Below are positions 8,540 to 15,460 of a stretch of 64,000 bases of DNA, one piece after another; within the stretch, counting starts at the first letter, position 1; every line of letters starts with the position of its first letter. Made by a program: the position numbers and the translations under genes. The notes beneath the pieces were generated by a model. That model was not told where the DNA came from and did not search any database. It saw only the letters and a program-made list of their open reading frames with translations. The DNA comes from Flavobacterium sp. LHD-80. GTDB lineage: Bacteria > Bacteroidota > Bacteroidia > Flavobacteriales > Flavobacteriaceae. Where the stretch lies: positions 372,001 to 436,000 of the forward strand of contig NZ_JAVFVS010000011.1 in the NCBI RefSeq assembly GCF_030929605.1, given 5' to 3'.

Positions 8540-10174
8540 ATGATTACAGTTAACGATATTTCGGTTCAGTTTGGTGGAACTACACTTTTTAGCGATGTTT
8601 CTTTTGCTATAAATGAAAATGATAAAATTGCCCTTATGGGTAAAAATGGTGCGGGAAAATCGACACTTTTAAAAATAATTGCTGGCGAAAACAAACCTTC
8701 AACAGGAAGTATCTCAACGCCAAAAGATGCAGTTGTGGCTTATTTGCCTCAGCATTTATTGACTAAAGATGGTTCGACTGTAATGGAAGAAGCATCAAAA
8801 GCTTTTGGTGAAATTTTTAAAATGAAAGCCGAAATTGACGAAATCAACGAACAATTAACCGTTCGTACAGATTATGAGAGTGATGCTTACATGAAATTGA
8901 TCGAAAGAGTTTCTGACTTGAGTGAGAAATTTTATGCTATTGAAGAAATAAATTACGAAGCTGAAGTTGAAAAAATTCTTGTTGGTTTAGGTTTTGAACG
9001 TGAAGATTTTGGCCGTCAAACATCTGAATTTTCTGGAGGATGGAGAATGCGTATTGAACTTGCGAAAATCTTACTTCAAAAACCAGATTTGATTTTACTG
9101 GATGAGCCAACAAACCACATGGATATTGAAAGTATTCAATGGCTAGAAGAGTTTTTGCTGACTTCTGCAAAAGCAGTTGTGGTAATTTCGCACGATAGAG
9201 CGTTTGTTGATAATATTACAAACAGAACTATCGAAGTAACAATGGGAAGAATTTACGATTACAAAGCTAAATATTCTCATTATTTAGAATTAAGAAAAGA
9301 CCGTCGTATTCATCAGCAAAAAGCGTATGATGAGCAACAAAAAATGATTGCAGACAATAGAGCGTTTATTGACCGTTTCAAAGGGACATTCTCTAAAACA
9401 GATGCGGTTCAATCTCGTGTAAAAATGCTTGAAAAATTAGAGATCGTGCAAGTTGATGAAGTTGATGCTTCTGCATTGCGATTAAAGTTTCCGCCGGCGC
9501 CACGTTCTGGCCAATACCCAGTTATTGTAAAAGAAATGTCTAAATCGTATGGTGATCATGTGGTTTTCAAGGATGCGAATATCGTAATCGAAAGAGGCCA
9601 AAAAGTTGCTTTTGTTGGGAAAAATGGAGAAGGAAAGTCAACGATGATCAAAGCAATTATGAAGGAAATTGGCGTTGATTCTGGAAGTGTTGAAATTGGA
9701 CATAATTCTCAAATTGGATATTTTGCTCAAAATCAGGCTTCATTATTAGATGAAAATGCTACAATTTTTGAAACTATCGATAACATTGCAGTTGGAGATA
9801 TTAGAACGCAAATAAAAAATATTCTTGGAGCGTTTATGTTTCAAGGTGACGATATTACTAAAAAAGTAAAAGTACTTTCGGGTGGTGAAAAAACACGTTT
9901 GGCAATGATTAAATTGTTGTTGGAGCCAGTTAACTTGTTGATTCTGGATGAGCCTTCGAATCACTTGGATATGAAAACGAAAGATATTATCAAAGATGCT
10001 TTACGTGATTTTGACGGAACGTTGATTTTAGTTTCGCACGATCGTGATTTCCTTGACGGATTGGCAACGAAGGTTTTTGAATTTGGAAATAAAAGAGTTA
10101 AAGAACATTTTGAAGATGTTGCTGGTTTCTTGGCACATAAAAAAATGGACTCGATGAGAGAAATCGAAAAATAG
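8540..10174 (+). CDS. ABC-F family ATPase (ribosome-associated type)
   Basis: The 544-residue soluble protein carries two ABC ATPase domains and no membrane segment. The first has Walker A GKNGAGKST, signature FSGGW and Walker B LLDEPTNHMD. The second has GKNGEGKST, LSGGEKTR and LILDEPSNHLD. They are joined by the charged helical linker with RxxQQKAYDEQQKM typical of ABC-F factors. Members of this family bind the ribosomal E site and act in translation rather than transport. Length and linker resemble YbiT/Uup-type housekeeping members rather than antibiotic-resistance ones, but the exact subfamily is not certain. Confidence 0.92.
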   Translation: MITVNDISVQFGGTTLFSDVSFAINENDKIALMGKNGAGKSTLLKIIAGENKPSTGSISTPKDAVVAYLPQHLLTKDGSTVMEEASKAFGEIFKMKAEIDEINEQLTVRTDYESDAYMKLIERVSDLSEKFYAIEEINYEAEVEKILVGLGFEREDFGRQTSEFSGGWRMRIELAKILLQKPDLILLDEPTNHMDIESIQWLEEFLLTSAKAVVVISHDRAFVDNITNRTIEVTMGRIYDYKAKYSHYLELRKDRRIHQQKAYDEQQKMIADNRAFIDRFKGTFSKTDAVQSRVKMLEKLEIVQVDEVDASALRLKFPPAPRSGQYPVIVKEMSKSYGDHVVFKDANIVIERGQKVAFVGKNGEGKSTMIKAIMKEIGVDSGSVEIGHNSQIGYFAQNQASLLDENATIFETIDNIAVGDIRTQIKNILGAFMFQGDDITKKVKVLSGGEKTRLAMIKLLLEPVNLLILDEPSNHLDMKTKDIIKDALRDFDGTLILVSHDRDFLDGLATKVFEFGNKRVKEHFEDVAGFLAHKKMDSMREIEK

Positions 10175-10192
10175 AAATATCCTAAAAATAGT

Positions 10193-10225
10193 AAAAAGGC
10201 GCAAGTTGATTCTTGCGCCTTTTTT
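10193..10225 (+). terminator. Rho-independent terminator after the ABC-F gene
   Basis: AAAAAGGCGCAAG pairs perfectly with CTTGCGCCTTTTT across a 6-base loop, and the T run is part of the stem. Confidence 0.92.
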
Positions 10226-10397
10226 GTTATGTTAAAATTGATAACCGTATTTTAATGCAACTATTTTTACAAGTTGTTGATTTTTTATTATATTTATAAC
10301 TGTTTTATGTTGATTTATAAGTGTTTGTGTTTTTTTACGTGTTCTAATGTAAAAAAATGAGTTGGACGCCTTTTTAAAAGTTTTAATTTATATGCCT

Positions 10398-11549
10398 ATG
10401 AAAAAGACTTTACTTCTTCAAATTATTCTTCTATTGTTTCTGATGCCATTGCTTTCGATTGCTCAAACTGCACAAACTCAGCCAGAGACTGATTCTGAAA
10501 GTGATATTAAATATCCAACATTTCAATTTAAAGGACTTTTGCAAGCCAGATACTTAGAAAGTTTTGAAGATAATGTCGATGTTTTGGGAACTCATCATTC
10601 AGCAGGAAATGCTACTCAGAGTTCATTTGATATTAAAAGAATGCGTGTGGGGCTAAATACAAAGCTCAGTAAAGAAACTGAAGTTGTGATTTTGGTAAAT
10701 TTAGCCGATTTTAAATCGGATACTAAAGGGAAGGTTCTTGAAAATGCGTACGGAAAATATACTTTTAATAAATACATAGCTTTAACCGGTGGTCAGTTCA
10801 GACCGGCATTTGGTATTGAGGAATTGGTGCCCGTAGATATTATAAAGTCGTTCGATTTTTCTAATCAATATTATGAATTTGGAAAAAATGGCTGGACAAG
10901 TTTTCAAATAGGGGCTTCGGCAACGGGTGCTTTTGATGTTGGAAAAATACCAGTGAATTATGCTTTTTCTATTTTGAATGGAAACGGAAAGAATGCCGAG
11001 ATGGATAAAGATAACGGTAAGCAGGTTTCTACGAGATGGGTTTTGGAGTTGTCGAAAAAATATGACATTAATTTGGGTTTGAACGGAGGTTTTGGAAAAG
11101 TTTTCAAAGAAGATGTTTTTGCAATTGGCGCTGATATTACAAGCGATTTTAAAATTACTGATAAATTGAGTTTTGATTTGCAGATTGAATACAAACAGGG
11201 AACAAATCATAATTTGTATTTTTCTCTGCCACTTGCGTCAAGAACTCCAGATGTTGCAGATTATCAAATGCGCGGTATTTACTTTTTGCCTAATTTTAGA
11301 TATGTTGTTGATTATAATAAATTAACCTCTTTAGAATTTTCATGCCGTTATGAAAGATTTGATCCGAGTTATAAAATTGATTCCAATTTAAGGCAGACAT
11401 ATACGCCAATGGTGAGTCTTGAATTTGGAAAAGCTTATAGAGGACGAATTGAAGCAGGATTTCAAATTGACCGATTTGATTATAATGTTCCAGATACCAC
11501 CACCTATAATAATAACTTGTTTTTAATACAGCTCCAGCTTAGACTTTAA
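10398..11549 (+). CDS. Outer-membrane porin of the OprP/OprO-like family
   Basis: The 383-residue protein has a signal peptide (MKKTLLLQIILLLF, cleavage near SIAQ). An ATG two codons upstream at 10392 is equally possible. The mature part has alternating beta-strands, ends in a terminal aromatic/leucine strand (FLIQLQLRL) and contains the KGLLQARYLESF start typical of phosphate-selective porin family members. It most likely forms an outer-membrane channel for anions. Only 20 bases separate it from a DASS-family anion:sodium symporter, so the pair probably moves one organic or inorganic anion across both membranes. The substrate cannot be named. Confidence 0.82.
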   Translation: MKKTLLLQIILLLFLMPLLSIAQTAQTQPETDSESDIKYPTFQFKGLLQARYLESFEDNVDVLGTHHSAGNATQSSFDIKRMRVGLNTKLSKETEVVILVNLADFKSDTKGKVLENAYGKYTFNKYIALTGGQFRPAFGIEELVPVDIIKSFDFSNQYYEFGKNGWTSFQIGASATGAFDVGKIPVNYAFSILNGNGKNAEMDKDNGKQVSTRWVLELSKKYDINLGLNGGFGKVFKEDVFAIGADITSDFKITDKLSFDLQIEYKQGTNHNLYFSLPLASRTPDVADYQMRGIYFLPNFRYVVDYNKLTSLEFSCRYERFDPSYKIDSNLRQTYTPMVSLEFGKAYRGRIEAGFQIDRFDYNVPDTTTYNNNLFLIQLQLRL

Positions 11550-11569
11550 TTAATTTAAATCTTGTTTTT

Positions 11570-13000
11570 ATGAAAGAAGTACAAATTCCTCAAACCATTA
11601 TCACACTTGCTGTAGGAGTAGCAATTTGGTTAATTCCTGCTCCAAACGGTGTTGTTGTTGAAGCATGGCATTTGTTTGCCATTTTTGTAGCTACCATTTT
11701 AGGAATTATTCTAAAAGCGGCTCCAATGGGAACCATGTGTATGATTGCTATTGCATTAACGGCTTTTTCTCAGGTTTTGGCGCCTGGAGATGCTGGAAAA
11801 TCAATAACATTGGCGCTGAAAGGTTTTGGTGATAAAGTAATCTGGCTTATTGGGATTTCGTTTTTTATTGCGAGAGGATTTATTAAAACAGGTTTAGGAA
11901 ATCGAATTGCTTTTTTGTTTATTCGAGTATTTGGCAAAAGTTCACTTGGGCTTGCGTATGGTTTAGGGCTTGCTGATTTGGTTTTAGCGCCTGCTGTACC
12001 AAGTAATACAGCACGCGGAGGCGGAATTATTTATCCGATTATGAAATCGATGTCAATGAGTTTTGGCTCGATGCCAGATAAGCCAGAAACGCACCGAAAA
12101 TTAGGAGCATATCTTACTTTAAATAGTTATAATGCAAATTTGATCGCTTCGTCTATGTTTTTGACGGGTACGGCAAGTAACCCGATGTGTCAAAAATTTG
12201 CGCTTAATCTCGGAATTAAAATCAGCTGGATTTCTTGGGCAACTGCAGCTATTGTTCCGGGTTTGGTTTCGTTTTTTGTGATTCCGTTTGTACTTTATAA
12301 AATCTATCCGCCAGAACTTAAGAAAACTGGAGATGCGCCTCAAATTGCAGCTCAAAAACTTAAAGAAATGGGGTCGATTACCCGTAATGAATGGCTGATG
12401 CTATTAACTTTCTTTATTTTGCTGTTTTTATGGATGACAGGCGATTTGTTTTCTATAGATGCTACAACTACTGCATTTATTGGTTTAGTTATTTTGCTTT
12501 TAACTTCAGTTTTAACTTGGGATGATGTAAAAGCCGAAAAAGGAGCTTGGGATACTATTGTTTGGTTTTCAGTTTTAGTAATGATGGCAAGTTCGCTCAA
12601 TGAACTTGGTTTTATTGCGTGGTTCAGTGATTTAATTAAAACTGAAATAGGAGGATTAAGCTGGCAAATGGCTTTTCCCATTATTGTATTAGTGTACTTT
12701 TTTAGCCATTATCTTTTTGCAAGCGCAACGGCACACGTGGCAGCAATGTATGCGGCTTTGTTGGGAGTTGGGGTTTCGCTTGGAGTGCCAGGTTTGCTTC
12801 TTGCTTTTATGCTTGGTTTTGTGGGATCGATATATGGAACTTTAACGCATTACGGACATGGACCGGCACCAGTCTTTTTTGGTAGCGGTTATGTCGACCT
12901 AAAAAGCTGGTGGGTCAAAGGGCTTATAACTGGATTAGTTATGCTCTTTATCTATATGGTAATAGGAGGTTTGTGGCTCCGATTAATTGGTGATTTTTAA
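11570..13000 (+). CDS. DASS/SLC13-family sodium:anion symporter
   Basis: The 476-residue inner-membrane protein has about 11-12 hydrophobic segments. It shows the paired sodium- and substrate-binding motifs of the family: SNT in APAVPSNTARGGG near residue 145 and the SATAHVAAM segment near residue 388. This clade resembles the CitT/plastidic 2-oxoglutarate-malate translocators. It probably imports dicarboxylates, citrate or a similar anion. It is co-transcribed with the porin upstream. Its stop overlaps the stop of the convergent small gene by four bases. Confidence 0.9.
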   Translation: MKEVQIPQTIITLAVGVAIWLIPAPNGVVVEAWHLFAIFVATILGIILKAAPMGTMCMIAIALTAFSQVLAPGDAGKSITLALKGFGDKVIWLIGISFFIARGFIKTGLGNRIAFLFIRVFGKSSLGLAYGLGLADLVLAPAVPSNTARGGGIIYPIMKSMSMSFGSMPDKPETHRKLGAYLTLNSYNANLIASSMFLTGTASNPMCQKFALNLGIKISWISWATAAIVPGLVSFFVIPFVLYKIYPPELKKTGDAPQIAAQKLKEMGSITRNEWLMLLTFFILLFLWMTGDLFSIDATTTAFIGLVILLLTSVLTWDDVKAEKGAWDTIVWFSVLVMMASSLNELGFIAWFSDLIKTEIGGLSWQMAFPIIVLVYFFSHYLFASATAHVAAMYAALLGVGVSLGVPGLLLAFMLGFVGSIYGTLTHYGHGPAPVFFGSGYVDLKSWWVKGLITGLVMLFIYMVIGGLWLRLIGDF

Positions 13001-13302
13001 ATCCTGATTCCTGGAGGAAGCAACTCTTTATATTTAGGGTTTTTTTTGAAAAAAGTAACAATCTTTGGGTGAATTGGAACAACTCTAAATTTTTTCTCAG
13101 TATTCAATTCCATGATGTTTTTCAACATGTTGTCAAGTACGGCTTGATTGTCGTAGCCTTCAGGTGTGTTAATTTTGGTTAGGAAAATTTTCTTTTCTTG
13201 AAATGAATATTCAACAGAAAGCATTCCTTCAGGAGCTAAAGTTTCAAATTGTCTCGCAAAAGTGTTGTCTTTAATTGCCAATGTAGTTTCAATAGATTCC
13301 AT
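12997..13302 (-). CDS. Small GNAT-like protein (YjdJ-type), acetyl-CoA loop degenerate
   Basis: The 101-residue protein has the outline of the short GNAT-fold family (Acetyltransf_CG, COG2388-like). An early strand EGMLSVEYSF is followed by a helix and then the C-terminal RVVPIHPKIVTFFKKNPKY, which is the conserved VVP.CPFV..F...HPEY of the family. In place of the usual RGxGxA/G acetyl-CoA loop it has PEGYDNQAV. It may therefore bind CoA poorly or have another role. It is convergent with the symporter gene and overlaps its end by 4 bases. Family assignment comes from the C-terminal motif only. Confidence 0.72.
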   Translation of the reverse strand: MESIETTLAIKDNTFARQFETLAPEGMLSVEYSFQEKKIFLTKINTPEGYDNQAVLDNMLKNIMELNTEKKFRVVPIHPKIVTFFKKNPKYKELLPPGIRI

Positions 13303-13585
13303 AATTTGTCATTTTTTTAGCAGGTTTAAAATATAAAATAGATTTAGGGCGTTATTCTGTTTAAATGCTAATGTAAGAATGTTAAACATGAATGATTTGG
13401 AATGCAAAGTTAATCATTTGATTTTCAATATGAAATTATTTTTTTTAAGAGGTCTTTTTTTTAGATAATTTGTAATTTTATTTGTTTTAATATGGATTAT
13501 GGTGTGAGATTTGCTGTGCATATTGTTAAAAAAATTAAATTTATCTTGAAATAGAGCCTTGTAATTAAAATACCTTTTTTGACAA
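13303..13585. other. AT-rich divergent promoter region, no gene seen
   Basis: This 283-base gap lies between the starts of the GNAT-like gene and the hydrolase gene. It is very AT-rich and contains no convincing ORF, hairpin or consensus promoter beyond scattered TTTG words. Confidence 0.5.
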
Positions 13586-14245
13586 ATGAGTAAAATTCCT
13601 GTTTATTTTATGCCTGGCTTAGCAGCTAGTCCAGCTATTTTTGAAAGAATTAAATTAGATGAATCTGTTTTTGAAACCTATTTGCTTGAATGGGAGATTC
13701 CTAAGCCTAAAGAATCGTTATCTGATTATGCCGTTCGAATTGCAAAAAATATCAAACATGAAAATCCTGTTTTGATTGGAGTTTCTTTTGGCGGAATTTT
13801 GGTTCAGGAAATTTCGAAGCATATAAAAGCGCACAAAGTAATTATTATTTCGAGCGTAAGAAGTAATGTTGAATTTCCAAGACGAATGAAAATTGGTAAG
13901 ACAACAAAGGCTTACAAACTTATTCCGATGAAGCTGATTTTGAATATTGAAAATCTCGCTAAATATTCTTTTGGAGAAAAAGTCAATAAACGAATTAAGT
14001 TATACGAGAAGTTTTTGGCGGTTCGGGATCTTAATTATCTGCAATGGGCTGTAGAATCGGTTATTTTATGGGACAGAAATAAAGTTGATGACAATGTGAT
14101 TCATATTCACGGAGATCAGGATGATGTCTTTCCTATAAAATATATTGACAAATGTATTGTTGTAAAAGGAGGGACTCATATTATGATTCTCAATAAATAC
14201 AAATGGCTAAATGAGAATTTACCTTCTATTATATTGGAAGATTAA
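13586..14245 (+). CDS. Alpha/beta-hydrolase
   Basis: The 219-residue cytoplasmic protein has the alpha/beta-hydrolase triad in order. The nucleophile elbow GVSFGG has Ser near residue 68. The acidic residue lies in HIHGDQDDVFP near 173, and the His in VKGGTHIMI near 194. It begins with the oxyanion-hole region YFMPGLAASP. It is shorter than most esterases, with little room for a cap domain. No signal peptide is present. It is monocistronic, with palindromic repeat element copy 1 just downstream. The substrate is unknown. Confidence 0.85.
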   Translation: MSKIPVYFMPGLAASPAIFERIKLDESVFETYLLEWEIPKPKESLSDYAVRIAKNIKHENPVLIGVSFGGILVQEISKHIKAHKVIIISSVRSNVEFPRRMKIGKTTKAYKLIPMKLILNIENLAKYSFGEKVNKRIKLYEKFLAVRDLNYLQWAVESVILWDRNKVDDNVIHIHGDQDDVFPIKYIDKCIVVKGGTHIMILNKYKWLNENLPSIILED

Positions 14246-14292
14246 ATGTTTTAAATTCCAAATTCCAATTCTTTGAGCATTATAGCGCAATC

Positions 14293-14396
14293 TTGTCATT
14301 TCGACGGAGGAGAAATTTCGACAAGTAGCTCCTCAAAGTGAATCGTCAATCTTTGTAGAGTTTCGTGCGAAGATTTCTCCTCCGTCGAAATGACAA
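14293..14396. repeat. Palindromic repeat element, copy 1 (about 104 bp)
   Basis: A perfect 24-base inverted repeat starting TTGTCATTTCGACGGAGGAG lies at 14293-14316 and 14373-14396, with a 56-base spacer containing AATCGTCAATCTTTGTAGAG. Related elements with the same architecture and similar core lie at 48110-48211 and 50963-51070. This one lies in a convergent intergenic region. Confidence 0.85.
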
Positions 14397-14416
14397 ACTA
14401 TGCGTTTAGAAATAAA

Positions 14417-14448
14417 AAATCCCAAACTCTTTTTAGAATTTGGGATTT
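14417..14448. terminator. Bidirectional terminator
   Basis: AAATCCCAAA (14417-14426) pairs with TTTGGGATTT (14439-14448), flanked by A and T runs. It serves the TPR gene on the reverse strand and possibly the hydrolase gene. Confidence 0.65.
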
Positions 14449-14470
14449 CAATATTGGAATTTAAAAATCG

Positions 14471-14986
14471 TTAGATTTTCTTCATTTGTTCTTTCATCAT
14501 AGAAATTTGCTCTTTCAGCATTCCTTGTTTGTCTAATTTCTTAGCTTCATTCAATAAATTAGTTGCTTCAAGCTTTCTTCGGCGTGACATTGCCACTCCA
14601 GCAAGATTCAATTTTGCTACGGCTAAATCCATATCCATTGATAATCCAAGTTCGATAGCTTTTTTGAAATGTTTCTCAGCTTGGTTGATATTCGTTTGAG
14701 ATAACATAATTCCGTGTAGGTAATTAAAGTATCCTTGTTGTTTTCTTACTAATGCGGCTTCTGGGTTTTTAATGTATGACAACCATTTTTTAGCGCCTTC
14801 AAAATCTTGTTTTCTTAATTTAAGGAAAGCTAAAAGGATAAATTCGTTTTTAAAATAAAGAAAAATTGGAATTGCAGTAAGTAAAAGCAAAAATATACCG
14901 TTCCCGATATTACTTTCTGTAAATTGCCAAACGCCAGCAACTACAAGAAGTCCGGCCAAAATAAGTTTAATATTTTTATGAAACAT
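14471..14986 (-). CDS. Membrane-anchored TPR-like protein
   Basis: The 171-residue protein has two N-terminal transmembrane helices (about 6-22 and 28-50). A helical domain follows with TPR-like pairs (FEGAKKWLSYIKNPEAALVRKQQGYFNYLHGIML, NQAEKHFKKAIELG, AVAKLNLAGVAMSRRRKLEATNLLNEAKKL). The helices face the cytoplasm if the positive-inside rule holds. No catalytic motif is seen. It is likely a scaffolding or protein-interaction factor of unknown role, conserved in position next to rpmH and carB in related genomes only as far as I can infer. Confidence 0.75.
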   Translation of the reverse strand: MFHKNIKLILAGLLVVAGVWQFTESNIGNGIFLLLLTAIPIFLYFKNEFILLAFLKLRKQDFEGAKKWLSYIKNPEAALVRKQQGYFNYLHGIMLSQTNINQAEKHFKKAIELGLSMDMDLAVAKLNLAGVAMSRRRKLEATNLLNEAKKLDKQGMLKEQISMMKEQMKKI

Positions 14987-15050
14987 AATTAATGTAAATT
15001 TGTGATTGCAAATATAGTAAAATGAATTAAAAATATTTTTATTAAAGTGC

Positions 15051-15080
15051 TTGCCAGAAAAAAAAGTCTTTGTATATTTG
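15051..15080 (+). promoter_or_regulatory. Strong promoter of rpmH
   Basis: TTG at 15051-15053 and TATATTTG at 15073-15080 are 19 bases apart, close to the ideal Bacteroidota promoter. The ATG follows 75 bases later. Confidence 0.75.
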
Positions 15081-15154
15081 CACTCGGTTTTTGAGCAACG
15101 ATATTCAAAACCAAGAACGAGTTAATTAGATACCATTTTTAAAGATACAAAGCA

Positions 15155-15316
15155 ATGAGCAAAAGAACATTTCAACCATCGAAAAGAAAAAGAAGAAATA
15201 AGCACGGATTTATGGACAGAATGGCTTCTGCGAATGGAAGAAAAGTTCTAGCGCGTAGAAGAGCAAAAGGAAGACATAAATTGACTGTTTCTAGCGAACC
15301 TAGACACAAAAAATAA
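15155..15316 (+). CDS. rpmH: 50S ribosomal protein L34
   Basis: This 53-codon gene encodes the very basic L34 protein of the large subunit. It starts MSKRTFQPSKRKRRNKHGF and contains the family hallmark ASANGRKVLARRRAKGR. It is a single transcription unit between a strong promoter and a terminator. In many bacteria rpmH neighbours dnaA and rnpA; neither is visible here. Confidence 0.97.
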   Translation: MSKRTFQPSKRKRRNKHGFMDRMASANGRKVLARRRAKGRHKLTVSSEPRHKK

Positions 15317-15335
15317 TGTTTGTATAAACATACAT

Positions 15336-15368
15336 AAGGCGATTACTTTTTTAGTATCGCCTTTTTTT
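15336..15368 (+). terminator. Terminator after rpmH
   Basis: AAGGCGATTACT pairs with AGTATCGCCTT across a T-rich loop and is followed by a run of T residues. Confidence 0.88.
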
Positions 15369-15460
15369 ATACCTTGTCGGTAATAAATTTGTAACATTCT
15401 AGTTTCTAAAGCACTGTGAATGTTTTTTAATGCATATAATAACTACACAATACATACAAA

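Noticed and set aside
10782..11210. 142-codon frame antisense to the porin gene
   Set aside because: It is a shadow of the porin coding sequence. Its translation is cysteine- and isoleucine-rich without family resemblance.
12352..12681. 109-codon frame antisense to the symporter gene
   Set aside because: It is a mirror frame of a well-supported membrane protein gene, with no promoter or motif.
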